Assembly: GCA_903847585.1 (NCBI GenBank)
Contig: CAINEC010000090.1
Location: 1-49,277, forward strand
Reading direction: 5' to 3'
DNA from: an uncultured Bacteroidota bacterium
GTDB taxonomy: Bacteria; Bacteroidota; Bacteroidia; AKYH767-A; OLB10
DNA length: 49,277 bases
This document shows, in pieces, positions 1-10,045 of the stretch; positions within the stretch are counted from its first letter, which is position 1, and every line of letters starts with the position of its first letter. The translations under genes and the position numbers were made by a program. The notes below the pieces were generated by a model. The model had not been told where the DNA came from and did not search any database. It saw only the letters and a program-made list of their open reading frames with translations.

Positions 1-651
1 AGCACCACCATACAAAGGTTGAAGAATAGGAGTTTCTACTTCTAAATATCCTTTCTCATTTAAAAATGAGCGCATGCTATTCACCAACTTCGAACGCTTC
101 ACAAATGTTTCGCGCACGTGAGGGTTTACAATTAAATCGATGTAACGTTGACGATAACGTTGCTCAGGATCACTGAATGCATCGAATACCTCTCCGTCTT
201 TTTCTTTCACTGTTGGCAATGGATGCAACGACTTTGAAAGAATTGTAAATTCAGAAACGTGAATAGAAAGTTCTCCCATCTGCGTGCGGAAAGCATATCC
301 TTTTGCACCGATGATATCACCTGTATCAATTAATTTTTTGAAAACTGTATTGTATAAAGTTTTGTCTTCACCAGGACAAATTTCATCACGCTTAAAGTAA
401 AGCTGAATTCTTCCTTGTGCATCTTGCAATTCAGCAAACGATGCATTTCCCATGATGCGGCGCGACATAATACGACCTGCAACAACCACCTCTTTAAAGG
501 CATCTGGGTTAGCATCAAATCCTGCATGAATTTGTTCTGAATAACAATTCACGGGATATAAGTCAGCAGGGTAAGGATTAATACCCATGCTTAATAATTC
601 TTCAAGACTCTTACGACGAAAAATCTCTTGTTCTGATAAATGTTGCGACAT
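1..651 (-). CDS. lysS: Lysine--tRNA ligase, class II, N-terminal part (cut by window edge)
   Basis: Reading the minus strand from the ATG at 651 gives an uninterrupted 217-residue frame that runs off the left edge. It has an N-terminal OB-fold anticodon-binding domain, recognisable by [21 protein letters not shown] at about residues 61-81, followed by the start of the class II catalytic domain ([13 protein letters not shown], then [13 protein letters not shown] at the edge, the motif 1/2 region). The enzyme charges tRNA-Lys in the cytoplasm. A full protein is about 500 residues, so a little under half is present. It lies 90 bp downstream of rpoN on the same strand, with no clear terminator between them, so co-transcription is possible but unproven. 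Identification is firm. Confidence 0.96.
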   Translation of the reverse strand, partial: MSQHLSEQEIFRRKSLEELLSMGINPYPADLYPVNCYSEQIHAGFDANPDAFKEVVVAGRIMSRRIMGNASFAELQDAQGRIQLYFKRDEICPGEDKTLYNTVFKKLIDTGDIIGAKGYAFRTQMGELSIHVSEFTILSKSLHPLPTVKEKDGEVFDAFSDPEQRYRQRYIDLIVNPHVRETFVKRSKLVNSMRSFLNEKGYLEVETPILQPLYGGA

Positions 652-741
652 ATTTCTTTTCCTTCACAAAGTAGAGTGCAAAGGTAAGTTTTTTACCCTA
701 TTTTTTAGAATCAGAAAAAGGGAATAACACAAAAATTAATT

Positions 742-2229
742 TTAAACTTCTTTACGAAGGCGAGCTACCGGAATATTCAACTGTTCGCGGTATTTAGCCA
801 CGGTACGGCGGGCAATATTATAGCCTTTGCTATTGAGTAATTCGGCCAGTTTCTCGTCTGGTAATGGCTTACGTTTATCCTCTCCACCAATAGCATCTTC
901 CAATATTTTCTTGATCTCACGGCTCGATGCTTCTTCGCCTGAATCCGTTTGTAATCCTTCGGAGAAAAAATATTTAAGTAAGAACGTCCCGTAAGGCGTT
1001 TCCACATATTTACTATTCGCAACCCTCGATACTGTCGAAATATCCATCTGCACCATCTCAGCAATATCTTTCAAGATCATTGGCTTCAACTGACGCTCAT
1101 CGCCATTTAAAAAATAATCTTTTTGATGCTCCATGATGGCTTGCATGGTAGTATATAAAGTTATTTGTCGCTGGCGAATAGCATCAATAAACCAACGCGC
1201 TGAATCAATCTTCGATTTAATAAAAGTGATGGCTTCTTTGTTCACACTTTTTTTATCGCGAGCGTAGGCCTGCAACATCTCTTGAAACGAACGACTCACT
1301 CGAAGATCAGGTTCGTTACGAGAATTTAGAGAAAGCTCTAACTCGCCATTGTTCACCATCAAAATAAAATCAGGAATAATCTGCTGCGAGCTACGTGTTT
1401 CTTCAGCAGAACCTCCTCCTGGTCGGGGATTTAAACTAACGATATCATGAATCGCTTCTTTTAGTTGTTCGTCTGTTAATTCTAAATTCTTCTGAATTTT
1501 CTCGTAATGTTTTTTACTGAATTCATCGAAATAATCATGAACGATAAGATAGGCAATTTCATGTGGATGATGTTCTAGTTTCTTCCTATCTAACTGAAGC
1601 AATAAACACTCACGTAAATCACGCGCTGCAATCCCAGCAGGATCTAATGTTTGAATTACTTTTAATGTTTCCTCTAACTCTTCGCGTGTAGTTTGAATAT
1701 TTTGCGAGAACGATAAATCATCTACGATGGAATTCAAATCACGACGTAAATAACCATCATCATCTAAGCTACCAATTAAATGTTGTGCAATAATGTAATG
1801 ATGATTATCGAGTGGTAAAAGTCCGAGTGAAGAAAGTAAAATATCCTGAAAAGAAACACTTACCGTTATTGGCGTTTCTCTTTTTTCATCATCGGGAGAA
1901 GAATTATTTGCATTCGTTTTATAATAAGGAACGTCATCATCATCTATATAATCTTCAATATCGAAGTCGTCATCCTTATCAATTAAATCCTCTTCTTTCT
2001 CATCCTCAAAATCATCTTTTTCTTCTTGCTCATCTTCGGATGTTTCCTCGTCGGTATCATCAAGTTCAAGTTCTTCTTCATCACCTTCTTCTAACGCTGG
2101 ATTAATTTCTAACTCTTCTTTGATGCGTTGCTCCATCGATGCAGCAGGCACCTGCAACAATTTCATCAACTGAATTTGCTGTGGCGATAACTTCTGAAGA
2201 AGCTTCTGATGGAGTCCTAATTTTTGCAT
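742..2229 (-). CDS. rpoN: RNA polymerase sigma-54 factor
   Basis: The 495-residue product has all three regions of sigma-54. Region I is a Gln/Leu-rich activator-responsive segment at residues 1-45 (QKLLQKLSPQQIQLMKLLQV). Region II is a very acidic linker at about 50-115. Region III contains the core-binding domain and, at the C-terminus, the RpoN box ARRTVAKYRE (about residues 476-485), which recognises the -24 promoter element. Length is normal for Bacteroidota. The start ATG at 2229 fits the family's N-terminus. It depends on AAA+ enhancer-binding activators, none of which is encoded in this window. It sits downstream of asnS in the same orientation, separated by 352 bp containing palindromes and a terminator-like hairpin, so it is probably transcribed separately. 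Confidence 0.97.
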   Translation of the reverse strand: MQKLGLHQKLLQKLSPQQIQLMKLLQVPAASMEQRIKEELEINPALEEGDEEELELDDTDEETSEDEQEEKDDFEDEKEEDLIDKDDDFDIEDYIDDDDVPYYKTNANNSSPDDEKRETPITVSVSFQDILLSSLGLLPLDNHHYIIAQHLIGSLDDDGYLRRDLNSIVDDLSFSQNIQTTREELEETLKVIQTLDPAGIAARDLRECLLLQLDRKKLEHHPHEIAYLIVHDYFDEFSKKHYEKIQKNLELTDEQLKEAIHDIVSLNPRPGGGSAEETRSSQQIIPDFILMVNNGELELSLNSRNEPDLRVSRSFQEMLQAYARDKKSVNKEAITFIKSKIDSARWFIDAIRQRQITLYTTMQAIMEHQKDYFLNGDERQLKPMILKDIAEMVQMDISTVSRVANSKYVETPYGTFLLKYFFSEGLQTDSGEEASSREIKKILEDAIGGEDKRKPLPDEKLAELLNSKGYNIARRTVAKYREQLNIPVARLRKEV

Positions 2230-2323
2230 AACCGAAAGTACAAATATAGGTTAATAGGGGAGGGAATAAAAGGTTTTTTGTAATTGTGCAGGACAAAAAA
2301 TAAATGTAATTTGATTTAAATTT

Positions 2324-2355
2324 AAACAGGTGTGGGTTTAAACCCGCACCTGTTT
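2324..2355. repeat. 32-bp palindrome, GTGGGTTTAAACCC family
   Basis: Arms 2324-2339 and 2340-2355 are complementary over 16 bp with a single G-T mismatch and no loop. The centre is GGGTTTAAACCC. It lacks a T-tract on either strand, so it is not an obvious terminator. It shares its core with the elements at 2409-2463 and 2502-2533, which suggests a dispersed REP-like repeat. Confidence 0.7.
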
Positions 2356-2408
2356 GTTAATCATGATTTTATTTGTCGCTTCCGAAATAACAAATAGGGT
2401 GGTGTATA

Positions 2409-2463
2409 ATTAGGTGTGGGTTTGCCTATAGTAGTTCAAGCACAATATAGGCCCACACCTAAT
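2409..2463. repeat. Interrupted palindrome with the same GGTGTGGGTTT core
   Basis: Outer arms 2409-2420 and 2452-2463 (ATTAGGTGTGGG / CCCACACCTAAT) pair perfectly. A second stem, CCTATA (2425-2430) with TATAGG (2446-2451), lies inside, and the 4-nt TTTG (2421-2424) bulges between the stems. It would fold as a two-step hairpin about 55 nt long. It looks like a diverged or insertion-bearing copy of the neighbouring palindromes. Confidence 0.65.
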
Positions 2464-2501
2464 TCGTTAATCATAAATTTTATTTGTTTGTTCCGCACAA
2501 A

Positions 2502-2533
2502 AAAAAGGTGTGGGTTTAAACCCACACCTTTTT
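2502..2533 (-). terminator. Perfect 32-bp palindrome, likely asnS terminator
   Basis: Arms 2502-2517 and 2518-2533 form a perfect inverted repeat. On the minus strand it lies about 50 bp past the asnS stop, and the 3' arm runs into eight or more T residues (plus-strand A-run 2498-2506), the form of an intrinsic terminator. The arms meet without a loop, which is unusual and links it to the repeat family here. It may be a repeat co-opted as a terminator. Confidence 0.6.
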
Positions 2534-2581
2534 ATATCGAAATGCTTCATTATCAAATTTTCAAATCAGCAAATTATCTCA

Positions 2582-3967
2582 TTAGAATTCCGCATTCTTC
2601 GGTGTCCTTGGGAAAGGAATCACATCACGGATATTGCTCATGCCTGTTACGAATAAAACTAATCGCTCAAAGCCTAATCCGAAACCAGCATGCGGACAAG
2701 CACCGAACTTACGTGTATCTAAATACCACCATAATTCGTGCTCAGGAATATTCATTTCGTCCATACGCGTTTTTAACTTCGTATAGTCTTCTTCACGCTG
2801 AGAGCCACCAATGATTTCTCCAATCCATGGGAATAAAACATCCATCGCACGAACTGTTTTGCCATCGTCGTTTTGCTTCATGTAAAACGCTTTGATATGC
2901 TTTGGATAATCTGTTAAAATGACCGGACCACCAAAGTGTGCCACTAAAAAGTTCTCATGCTCTTTTTGTAAATCAGTACCCCATTCTGTTTTGAATTCAA
3001 ACTTGTCGTTATGCGGCATTAACACATCAATCGCCTCAGTATAACTCATGCGCTTAAATGGCTTTTCTACTACCGATTGTAAGCGAGCTAATAATTCTTT
3101 GTCGTACATGTTATTTAAAAACTCCACATCGTCTTTGCAATTGTCGAGTGCATATTGAATTAAATACTTCAACATATCCTCCGCTAAATCCATGTTATCA
3201 TGAATATCATAAAAAGCCATCTCTGGTTCAATCATCCAGAACTCTGCTAAGTGACGCGGTGTGTTTGAATTTTCCGCACGGAAAGTAGGACCAAACGTAT
3301 AAATCTTACCAAGTGCCATCGCTCCTAATTCTCCCTCTAACTGACCCGATACTGTTAAGTTGGTTTCTTTTCCGAAGAAATCCTGTGTATAATCAATTTT
3401 TCCTTCTTCGTTACGTGGAGGATTCTCTGGATTTAATACCGACACACGAAACATCTCTCCTGCACCTTCCGCATCCGAACCTGTGATAATCGGTGTATGC
3501 AAATAGAAAAATCCACGATCATTAAAATATTTGTTAATCGCGTAAGCCATATTATGACGAATACGCAATACTGCTCCAAACGTGTTAGTGCGCGGACGTA
3601 AATGTGCGATTTCACGAAGGAATTCTAAGGTATGTCCTTTCTTTTGTAAAGGATACGTCTCTGCATCTGCCTCTCCGTAAATCGATAATTCCGTTACCTG
3701 CATCTCCGTTGCCTGACCAGAACCCTGAGAAGCCACAATATTTCCAACGGCACGAATACAAGCACCTGTGGTAATGCGTTTTAAAAGCTCTTCTCCTATT
3801 TGATTAGGATCAATTACCAATTGTAAATTATGAATTGTACTTCCGTCGTTTAACGCTACGAAAGCAACATTTTTATTTCCACGCTTCGTGCGCACCCATC
3901 CTTTCGCGATTGCCGATTGACCAATCGAGGCTGCATTCAATAATTCCTTTACCTGTGTATGTTCCAT
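2582..3967 (-). CDS. asnS: Asparagine--tRNA ligase
   Basis: A 461-residue class II aminoacyl-tRNA synthetase. An N-terminal OB fold ([24 protein letters not shown]) is followed by the catalytic domain, with motif 2 around [20 protein letters not shown] and motif 3 [15 protein letters not shown] near the end ([10 protein letters not shown] at the C-terminus). Those C-terminal residues and the APNT-type signature separate it from aspartyl- and lysyl-tRNA ligases. I chose the ATG at 3967 ([10 protein letters not shown]), 36 bp inside the longest frame, because the extra N-terminal residues do not resemble the family. It is divergent from dxs, with about 190 bp between the starts. Confidence 0.96.
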   Translation of the reverse strand: MEHTQVKELLNAASIGQSAIAKGWVRTKRGNKNVAFVALNDGSTIHNLQLVIDPNQIGEELLKRITTGACIRAVGNIVASQGSGQATEMQVTELSIYGEADAETYPLQKKGHTLEFLREIAHLRPRTNTFGAVLRIRHNMAYAINKYFNDRGFFYLHTPIITGSDAEGAGEMFRVSVLNPENPPRNEEGKIDYTQDFFGKETNLTVSGQLEGELGAMALGKIYTFGPTFRAENSNTPRHLAEFWMIEPEMAFYDIHDNMDLAEDMLKYLIQYALDNCKDDVEFLNNMYDKELLARLQSVVEKPFKRMSYTEAIDVLMPHNDKFEFKTEWGTDLQKEHENFLVAHFGGPVILTDYPKHIKAFYMKQNDDGKTVRAMDVLFPWIGEIIGGSQREEDYTKLKTRMDEMNIPEHELWWYLDTRKFGACPHAGFGLGFERLVLFVTGMSNIRDVIPFPRTPKNAEF

Positions 3968-4158
3968 AATTTTAAAATAGCAATTGCTTAAATTGCGATG
4001 CAAAGAAACTGCTTTTCACGTACAAATTCAACCTTTACAGCCTTTTAGAAGGGATTAAAAAACAATATCACTAAAAAATTGTTAATTTTACATCGACGGA
4101 TACAAAACGCCAGTGCTGTTCGTTGATTAAGCGTTTTGAACGAATCAAACCCTCATTT

Positions 4159-6084
4159 ATGCCTAAAGAAATTCAAGCCGGACCCCTTTTATCTACTATT
4201 CAAACCCCGCACGATTTACGCAAGTTAAAAAAGTCGCAGTTAGAGCAGGTATGCAAGGAACTTAGAGAATACATCATCGATATCGTTTCTGTGAATGGTG
4301 GTCACTTTGGTGCAAGCTTAGGCGTTGTAGAGTTAACCGTTGCATTACATTATGTGATGAACACGCCCGATGATCAGTTAATCTGGGATGTAGGACATCA
4401 GGCTTACGGACATAAAATTTTAACAGGACGTAGAAATGTTTTTCATACCAACCGAATTTATCAAGGTATCAGTGGTTTCCCAAAGCGTTCCGAGAGTGAA
4501 TACGATACATTTGGAGTAGGCCATTCATCTACTTCTATTTCTGCTGCCTTAGGTATGGCGGTAGCTTCGCGATTGAAAGGTGATAAAAAACGTCAACACG
4601 TAGCCGTTATAGGTGATGGTGCAATGACAGCAGGAATGGCGTTTGAAGCCTTGAACCACGCTGGTATTGAAGATTCGAATGTTTTGGTAGTACTGAATGA
4701 TAATTGCATGAGCATCGATCCTAATGTAGGTGCTTTAAAAGAATATTTAACCGACATCACTACTTCTGAAACTTACAACAAAGTAAAAGACGAAGTATGG
4801 AAGATGTTAGGAGCCATCAGTAAATTTGGTCCTAACGCACAGGCAGTAGCGCAAAAGGTAGAAAACGCCATGAAGAGTGCGCTCTTACAGCAGAGCAACC
4901 TTTTTGAATCGTTGAAGTTCCGTTATTTTGGTCCTATTGACGGACACGACGTGAACCACTTAGCAAAAGTGTTAAACGACTTAAAGAAAATCCCTGGTCC
5001 GAAAATTTTACATTGTGTAACGGTGAAGGGTAAGGGCTATGAATTAGCAGAGAAAGATCAAACCAAATGGCATGCACCAGGATTGTTTGATAAGATTACA
5101 GGAGAGATTTTTAAACCAGTAGATACTACACCGAAGCCACCACGCTATCAGGATGTTTTCGGACATACCATTGTGGAGTTGGCAGAGATGAATAATAAAA
5201 TTATTGGTGTTACACCAGCAATGCCTTCGGGATGTTCGTTGAACATTATGATGAAAGCTATTCCAGACCGTGCGTTTGACGTAGGTATTGCAGAGCAGCA
5301 TGCAGTAACGTTCTCTGCGGGCATGGCTACGCAAGGTATGATTCCGTATTGCAACATTTACTCATCGTTTATGCAACGTGCCTACGATCAGGTGGTGCAT
5401 GATGTAGCATTGCAGAAGTTAAATGTTGTTTTTTGTTTAGATCGCGGTGGATTAGCAGGAGCAGATGGACCAACACATCACGGTTCGTTTGACTATGCTT
5501 TTTTCCGTTGCATTCCGAATATGATTGTATCGGCACCGATGAACGAGCAGGAATTAAGAAACCTGATGTACACGGCGCAGCATCCGAATATGGGTCCGTT
5601 TAGCATTCGTTACCCGAGAGGTAATGGTGTGATGGTAGACTGGCGCAAACCATTTGAAGCAATTCCGGTGGGCAAGGGTAGAATGTTACGTGGAGGAGAA
5701 GGAGTAGCGATACTTACCATTGGACATCCAGGAAATTTTGCTGTAGAAGCATGCGATCAATTAGCGCAAGAGGGATTATATCCGGCGCATTACGATATGC
5801 GTTTTGTGAAGCCCTTAGATGAAGCGATGTTACACGAGATTTTTAACGAGTACAAAAAAGTGATTACCGTAGAAGATGGCTGCTTACAGGGCGGCTTTGG
5901 AAGCGCGGTAGCAGAGTTTATGCTCGACCACGGCTATTCATCACAGTTAGTCCGCCTAGGCATCCCAGATCGCTTTATAGAGCACGGCGAACAAAAAGAA
6001 TTGTACGACGAGTGTCACTTCGATACCAACGCCATTAGACAATCGGTGAGAGTGTTGATGGAGAAGAGTAAGGTAGGGGTGTAG
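4159..6084 (+). CDS. dxs: 1-deoxy-D-xylulose-5-phosphate synthase
   Basis: A 641-residue thiamine-diphosphate enzyme that condenses pyruvate and glyceraldehyde-3-phosphate in the first step of the MEP isoprenoid pathway. Visible features are NGGHFGASLGVVELTVALHY (His49), the ThDP/Mg motif GDGAMTAGMAFEALNHAG with the distal Asn pair LNDNCMSI (about 152-185), and the transketolase-like pyrimidine domain IAEQHAVTFSAGMA carrying the catalytic Glu. I preferred the ATG at 4159 to the TTG at 4123 because family members begin close to LLSTIQTPHDLRKL. Its last 51 bp (6034-6084) are repeated at 10046-10096, making the dxs 3' end the left border of the accessory island. I see no clear terminator after the stop. 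Confidence 0.96.
   Translation: MPKEIQAGPLLSTIQTPHDLRKLKKSQLEQVCKELREYIIDIVSVNGGHFGASLGVVELTVALHYVMNTPDDQLIWDVGHQAYGHKILTGRRNVFHTNRIYQGISGFPKRSESEYDTFGVGHSSTSISAALGMAVASRLKGDKKRQHVAVIGDGAMTAGMAFEALNHAGIEDSNVLVVLNDNCMSIDPNVGALKEYLTDITTSETYNKVKDEVWKMLGAISKFGPNAQAVAQKVENAMKSALLQQSNLFESLKFRYFGPIDGHDVNHLAKVLNDLKKIPGPKILHCVTVKGKGYELAEKDQTKWHAPGLFDKITGEIFKPVDTTPKPPRYQDVFGHTIVELAEMNNKIIGVTPAMPSGCSLNIMMKAIPDRAFDVGIAEQHAVTFSAGMATQGMIPYCNIYSSFMQRAYDQVVHDVALQKLNVVFCLDRGGLAGADGPTHHGSFDYAFFRCIPNMIVSAPMNEQELRNLMYTAQHPNMGPFSIRYPRGNGVMVDWRKPFEAIPVGKGRMLRGGEGVAILTIGHPGNFAVEACDQLAQEGLYPAHYDMRFVKPLDEAMLHEIFNEYKKVITVEDGCLQGGFGSAVAEFMLDHGYSSQLVRLGIPDRFIEHGEQKELYDECHFDTNAIRQSVRVLMEKSKVGV
6034..6084 (+). repeat. Direct repeat, left copy (3' end of dxs)
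   Basis: The last 51 bp of dxs, including the stop codon, recur at 10046-10096 in the same orientation with 47 of 51 bases identical. Similarity stops at both edges. The two copies enclose module A of the island. Confidence 0.9.
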
Positions 6085-6189
6085 GATTTTAGAAGAGGGT
6101 AATTTGCAATTGAGAAAATAAACTTTAATAATTAAAATTAGTTACCTAATAATAGGATTAGGTTGTCTATAAATTCGGTTTAGAAACCA

Positions 6190-7383
6190 CTAATACTTAT
6201 TTAAGAGTTTTTTAGTAACATCATTATCTAACATAAATTTTTCTAAAGTAGAATATGGCAGATATATTTGTGTATCACTTTCTGACCATGATAATTCCCA
6301 TCGTGTATTAAAAATGAAAACCAGACCATTTTCTTTAATAGCAAATTCAAGTTCATCTTCAATTTCATAATCACTCAATTGTTTATATTTTCTAATTAAT
6401 TCTGCTTTTAAGATTTTTTTTAGTCTATCAATATTATGTGGAGCAAATAAATCTCTCATCAGTAGCAATTTTTGACCCTCAATATCAAAAGAGTAATGCA
6501 ATATTTCAGGAGGTGCTAAAATACCACCATCAAAAGTCTCATTGTCATAGAAATATTCAATAGTTATGAATCCATGACCATAATAATAAATTCGCGATTT
6601 AATTTCTGTAAGATCATATGCTGTTTCCCTTTCAAGATAATTTAAATTTATTGATTTAAGTAAAGAAGCCAAAAATGGAAGTTCATTTATTTGGGTTATT
6701 AAACTGATATTATTACTGTACTTGTAAAACTCGCCCTCATCATTGACTTCAAATGCGCATGTATCACAAGTTTTCACTTTGCCTTCATTGTAAATTAAAT
6801 TTGCTTGCCAAGTCAATGACTGATTATTAGGTTCTAAAATAATGTCATTGCAATTAAATCTTAGCATAATTGATTTGTCGTTTTTATATTTAAGTCCTTG
6901 CCACCCTATAGGAATTAAATTACCCATTGAATCTTTATTAAAATTCAATTCTTTATCATTTAAAAATAATTGAATATTGTTAACAAATCTTTTATTATTG
7001 TAATCGTATACGCTGTCCTTAATTATAATTAACCTAAAATATTCATCATTACTGTGGTAACTTTTATAAAAAAATGGAATAGAATTTAATGGGCCTAAAT
7101 TTATTTCATTTTCAATATTAAGGGTATCTAGTGTAAATTTTAAATTATATATTTCCTTTTTTAATGCCTTCGTTGCTTTCTCTTTTTCCCCCTTTTCTTT
7201 CTGAAATGTACTCTTTAATTCACCTAGATTTTTATTTAATACTATAGTTTCTTTTTGTATGTTCGAAAGCAAGTTAATAAGACTATCTCTTTCAATTATA
7301 AGAATCGCAATTTGCTCTTTCTTTGATTGACCAAATGCCACATTTAATTTTACAAACAGTAAAAACAGAATTATATAACGCAT
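6190..7383 (-). CDS. Exported coiled-coil protein of unknown function, paralog of 8107-9165
   Basis: About 397 residues. I take the ATG at 7383 because it places a good signal peptide (MRYIILFLLFVKLNVAFGQS) at the N-terminus; the longer frame from 7431 buries it. Residues about 20-105 are Lys/Glu-rich heptads predicted to form a coiled coil. The rest is a mixed domain with a CDTC pair. The C-terminus, DLFAPHNIDRL...ENGLVFIFN...LPYSTLEKFM, resembles the layout of DUF3298/RsiV-type domains, but that is only a pattern impression. The protein 8107-9165 shares its order: AQSKKE after the signal, LGP, a Cys-containing segment, YYG.., and a final FM.DN..TK.LL. Base composition is much more AT-rich than dxs. 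Function unknown. Confidence 0.72.
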   Translation of the reverse strand: MRYIILFLLFVKLNVAFGQSKKEQIAILIIERDSLINLLSNIQKETIVLNKNLGELKSTFQKEKGEKEKATKALKKEIYNLKFTLDTLNIENEINLGPLNSIPFFYKSYHSNDEYFRLIIIKDSVYDYNNKRFVNNIQLFLNDKELNFNKDSMGNLIPIGWQGLKYKNDKSIMLRFNCNDIILEPNNQSLTWQANLIYNEGKVKTCDTCAFEVNDEGEFYKYSNNISLITQINELPFLASLLKSINLNYLERETAYDLTEIKSRIYYYGHGFITIEYFYDNETFDGGILAPPEILHYSFDIEGQKLLLMRDLFAPHNIDRLKKILKAELIRKYKQLSDYEIEDELEFAIKENGLVFIFNTRWELSWSESDTQIYLPYSTLEKFMLDNDVTKKLLNKY

Positions 7384-7442
7384 AATGTAATAAAATTGAA
7401 TAGTAATGTTATATGATTTTGAATGCCTCACATTAATTAAAA

Positions 7443-8117
7443 TTATTTACCGAAAAGATCGATATTATAATCAAATTTAGTAGATGTATTAAAATCTTTA
7501 TCAACTTCCCAAACGATTTTATCGTAAGTCACCGAAAAAACAATTTTATCATCGATAAACTCAGGTGCTTCAAAAATGCGACAATCACCAGCGGGCCATG
7601 AATCTGTGAGTTCTAATTTTTTAAAGCTTTTATTTTTAATGTTGTATCGGCAGGCATATAATACATCATCCATTCCAAAATAGTAAATGTTATTATCTGA
7701 AAAATTAAAACCTGAAAAATAAGTACTAAATAATGGGGGATTTATTACATTAAAATTTTTATTATCGTAATATATTAGTTCTCCAAGTTCAGTATTTCCA
7801 TACAGACCATCATCATTATTTTCCGTACAGATTAAATTCACCTGTATGTATAAAATAGTAGTATCATTGATGATGACAGGCATGTAATCAATTAAAACCG
7901 TATCTACTACTTCTGAATTTTTATACAAAACCGCATATGTGTTTCCAAGCATATGATCTTTTCTATAAACTGGTAAAGAAAAACTATAATGAACCTTTCT
8001 TTTTACAATTGAATTTTCTGTTTGAGCAATTGATTCATTGATAAATAAAGTATTCAGAATTAATAATAAGACTAAAAAATCTACGCTTATATTGACACTT
8101 AGTATTTTAATTTTCAT
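7443..8117 (-). CDS. Exported protein of unknown function
   Basis: A 224-residue frame with a long hydrophobic N-terminus ending in SIAQ (about residue 32), consistent with a signal peptide. The remainder is rich in aromatic and beta-type residues with a GLYGNTELGELIYYD stretch and no motif I recognise. It may be a beta-propeller-like fragment, but too little is present to say. Its start overlaps the end of the upstream coiled-coil gene by 11 bp and its stop is about 60 bp before the next paralog, so 9165 to 6190 probably forms one minus-strand operon. AT-rich like its neighbours. Confidence 0.65.
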   Translation of the reverse strand: MKIKILSVNISVDFLVLLLILNTLFINESIAQTENSIVKRKVHYSFSLPVYRKDHMLGNTYAVLYKNSEVVDTVLIDYMPVIINDTTILYIQVNLICTENNDDGLYGNTELGELIYYDNKNFNVINPPLFSTYFSGFNFSDNNIYYFGMDDVLYACRYNIKNKSFKKLELTDSWPAGDCRIFEAPEFIDDKIVFSVTYDKIVWEVDKDFNTSTKFDYNIDLFGK

Positions 8118-9165
8118 TTTTTAATAGGTGTTTAGTAAAACTGTTATCATACATAAAAGGCTTTAGTTGTTTATAAGATAAAAAAACAACAAGAAACCCA
8201 TAGCTATCTTTATAATCATATGCATCTAATATAAAGTTTATTCCCTTGCGGGCAAATTCAAATTCTAAATTAGTTGAGGTTATAATAAAGTCAGAAAATA
8301 TTTTATCTTGCTGAATAATTTCTTTTTTTATTAGTCCTTTTAATTTGGTGTACTTATCTTTTGAAATTATATCCGGTAATTCGACTTCTTTATTATTAGC
8401 TAAATCTAAGTTTAAGTAATAACCATTATCAATATTTGAAAAATGAATTGTTAATATATCTTTTCCATAGTATACTATCCTCTCAAATTCGAACATTGAA
8501 CTTTCATCAACATTTGTGTATTCGTTACTATAAAAAGATTTGTTTACTTTACTTATATAGCTTCTATTATTTAGTGTTTTTCTTTCCCATGATAAACCAC
8601 TTCCATATGCTCGCATGGGGATGTCCATACAATTATTTTTAAAAATCAATTTATTTTCATTTATGAATGTGATGTTTTGCAAAGGCGTTCTTTTTAAATT
8701 ATCGGATGTATCGTTATTTATTTCAATATTTTCAGATTGGTCATCGAAATATAAATTAACTTCTTTTTCGATACCATAAATATTACTATCAATAATAATG
8801 ACTAACCGATGTTTATAATCTTCTGATTCGTACAGCTTCGCTAAATAACATTTATTATTAAAGGGGCCTAAATCAAACGGGTCTTTATTTAAAGAATCTA
8901 TTTTTTCTTTTAAATATTTGATTGTTTTTTTTAGATAATTTTGTTCAATAATCATATCAGTAAGATATAGATCCTGATTAATACTAATGCTGTCGATTAC
9001 TTTTGTTAAAACCTCATTTTCTTTTTTGCTTTTATAAATTAGATTTATAATACTGTCATTTTCATTTTTAAGATTTATTATCCGCTCTTTTTTTGATTGT
9101 GCATAAAGTATATCACTAAATGCTAAGAACAAGATTAAATTAAATAAGCAAAATTTGTAGGTCAT
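8107..9165 (-). CDS. Exported coiled-coil protein of unknown function, paralog of 6190-7383
   Basis: A 352-residue protein with a signal peptide (MTYKFCLFNLILFLAFSDILYAQS), a coiled-coil segment at residues about 24-95 rich in K, E, N and I, then a globular region. Shared landmarks with the 6190-7383 product are AQSKKER, DLGPFN, an NCMDIP segment, LSWE, YYGKDILTIHF and a C-terminal FMYDNSFTKHLL. The two genes bracket an unrelated exported protein. The arrangement suggests duplication followed by divergence, or two related polymorphic surface proteins. No catalytic motif is visible. First gene of a probable three-gene operon. Confidence 0.72.
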   Translation of the reverse strand: MTYKFCLFNLILFLAFSDILYAQSKKERIINLKNENDSIINLIYKSKKENEVLTKVIDSISINQDLYLTDMIIEQNYLKKTIKYLKEKIDSLNKDPFDLGPFNNKCYLAKLYESEDYKHRLVIIIDSNIYGIEKEVNLYFDDQSENIEINNDTSDNLKRTPLQNITFINENKLIFKNNCMDIPMRAYGSGLSWERKTLNNRSYISKVNKSFYSNEYTNVDESSMFEFERIVYYGKDILTIHFSNIDNGYYLNLDLANNKEVELPDIISKDKYTKLKGLIKKEIIQQDKIFSDFIITSTNLEFEFARKGINFILDAYDYKDSYGFLVVFLSYKQLKPFMYDNSFTKHLLKNEN

Positions 9166-9360
9166 AGTTTAGTATAAAACACTTAATCAAATTTATAAAA
9201 TTGGATTGGAAGTGATATTTAATAATACATAAATAATTTTGTCTATCTAATGAAGATAAATAAGGTAGAGTTTAAAAATATTGATGGTGAAAACATTTTT
9301 TAAATCAAATTAAAACCTAATTAAAAATCAATAAATATTGTAAGTTTTAATTATTTTGTT

Positions 9361-9897
9361 TCAACCGCAAGTTTCTGATCTTATTTCAGCTTTGAAAATT
9401 TCTTTGTTGTTTTCCTTGATAATTAAAAGATAGTCCTCAGGACTTTCTATTCTCATATCTTTCCCAGTTAAAATAGCTTTCCCATCTAAAATCAATATAT
9501 CTTTTTTAAAAACGACAGTTTTTAAATCATATTTTTTTGTTGCAGAGTTATATCCGACTTTATAAAGTTCAATTAAAATATTAGAAGCTTTACCATTGAA
9601 CTCTATCTTGCCGAATTTCATAAAATCGTAGCATAATAATGCACTTTTTTCTTCGTTAAATCCCTTAATTTCAAAATACTTACCATCATCCAATCCAATG
9701 AAAAACAATCTTACTTTTATATTATCTTCTATTTCTTTTTGGAAGAAAATAATAGCATCATTACGATTTTTTAAAATTTGTTTAATTGGTTTTATTTTAA
9801 TCTGTTTCACATTCATTGCATTTTGATTATTTGCGTTGAGTGAATTATTAAAAGATAAATTCAAAATAAAACAGAATAAGAATAGTTTGTAGTTCAT
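9361..9897 (-). CDS. Exported protein of unknown function
   Basis: The ATG at 9897 gives 178 residues starting with MNYKLFLFCFILNLSF and a probable signal peptide ending near SLNA. The upstream ATG at 9921 would add eight residues before it and is less likely. The mature part alternates lysine and hydrophobic residues in a beta-sheet-like pattern (VRLFFIGLDDGKYFEIKGF) and ends RSETCG. I recognise no family. It is separated from the operon on its left by about 195 bp of AT-rich DNA without further coding frames, and it is the last gene before the dxs scar at 10046. Confidence 0.62.
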   Translation of the reverse strand: MNYKLFLFCFILNLSFNNSLNANNQNAMNVKQIKIKPIKQILKNRNDAIIFFQKEIEDNIKVRLFFIGLDDGKYFEIKGFNEEKSALLCYDFMKFGKIEFNGKASNILIELYKVGYNSATKKYDLKTVVFKKDILILDGKAILTGKDMRIESPEDYLLIIKENNKEIFKAEIRSETCG

Positions 9898-10045
9898 AGA
9901 TGAGGAGATAGGAGTAATCAAATTTATTAAATTGAATGGAGAAAATCTTATTTAGTTTTATTAAAGAATTTTAGACTGGTTAGACCCTTTATATTTTCAA
10001 GATAAAAACAAAGTAAACAATTATTGCTTATACGATTCCAAATGA

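Larger units (their letters stand above)
2230..2581. other. Intergenic region rpoN/asnS with three palindromes
   Basis: This 352-bp gap between two minus-strand genes holds three related inverted repeats, listed separately, built on the core GGTGTGGGTTT/AAACCCACACC. It also holds a short run of TTTTCAAATCA-like words at about 2549-2581 next to the asnS stop. I see no open reading frame with coding character. The rpoN promoter should lie here, but I could not assign one with confidence. Confidence 0.6.
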
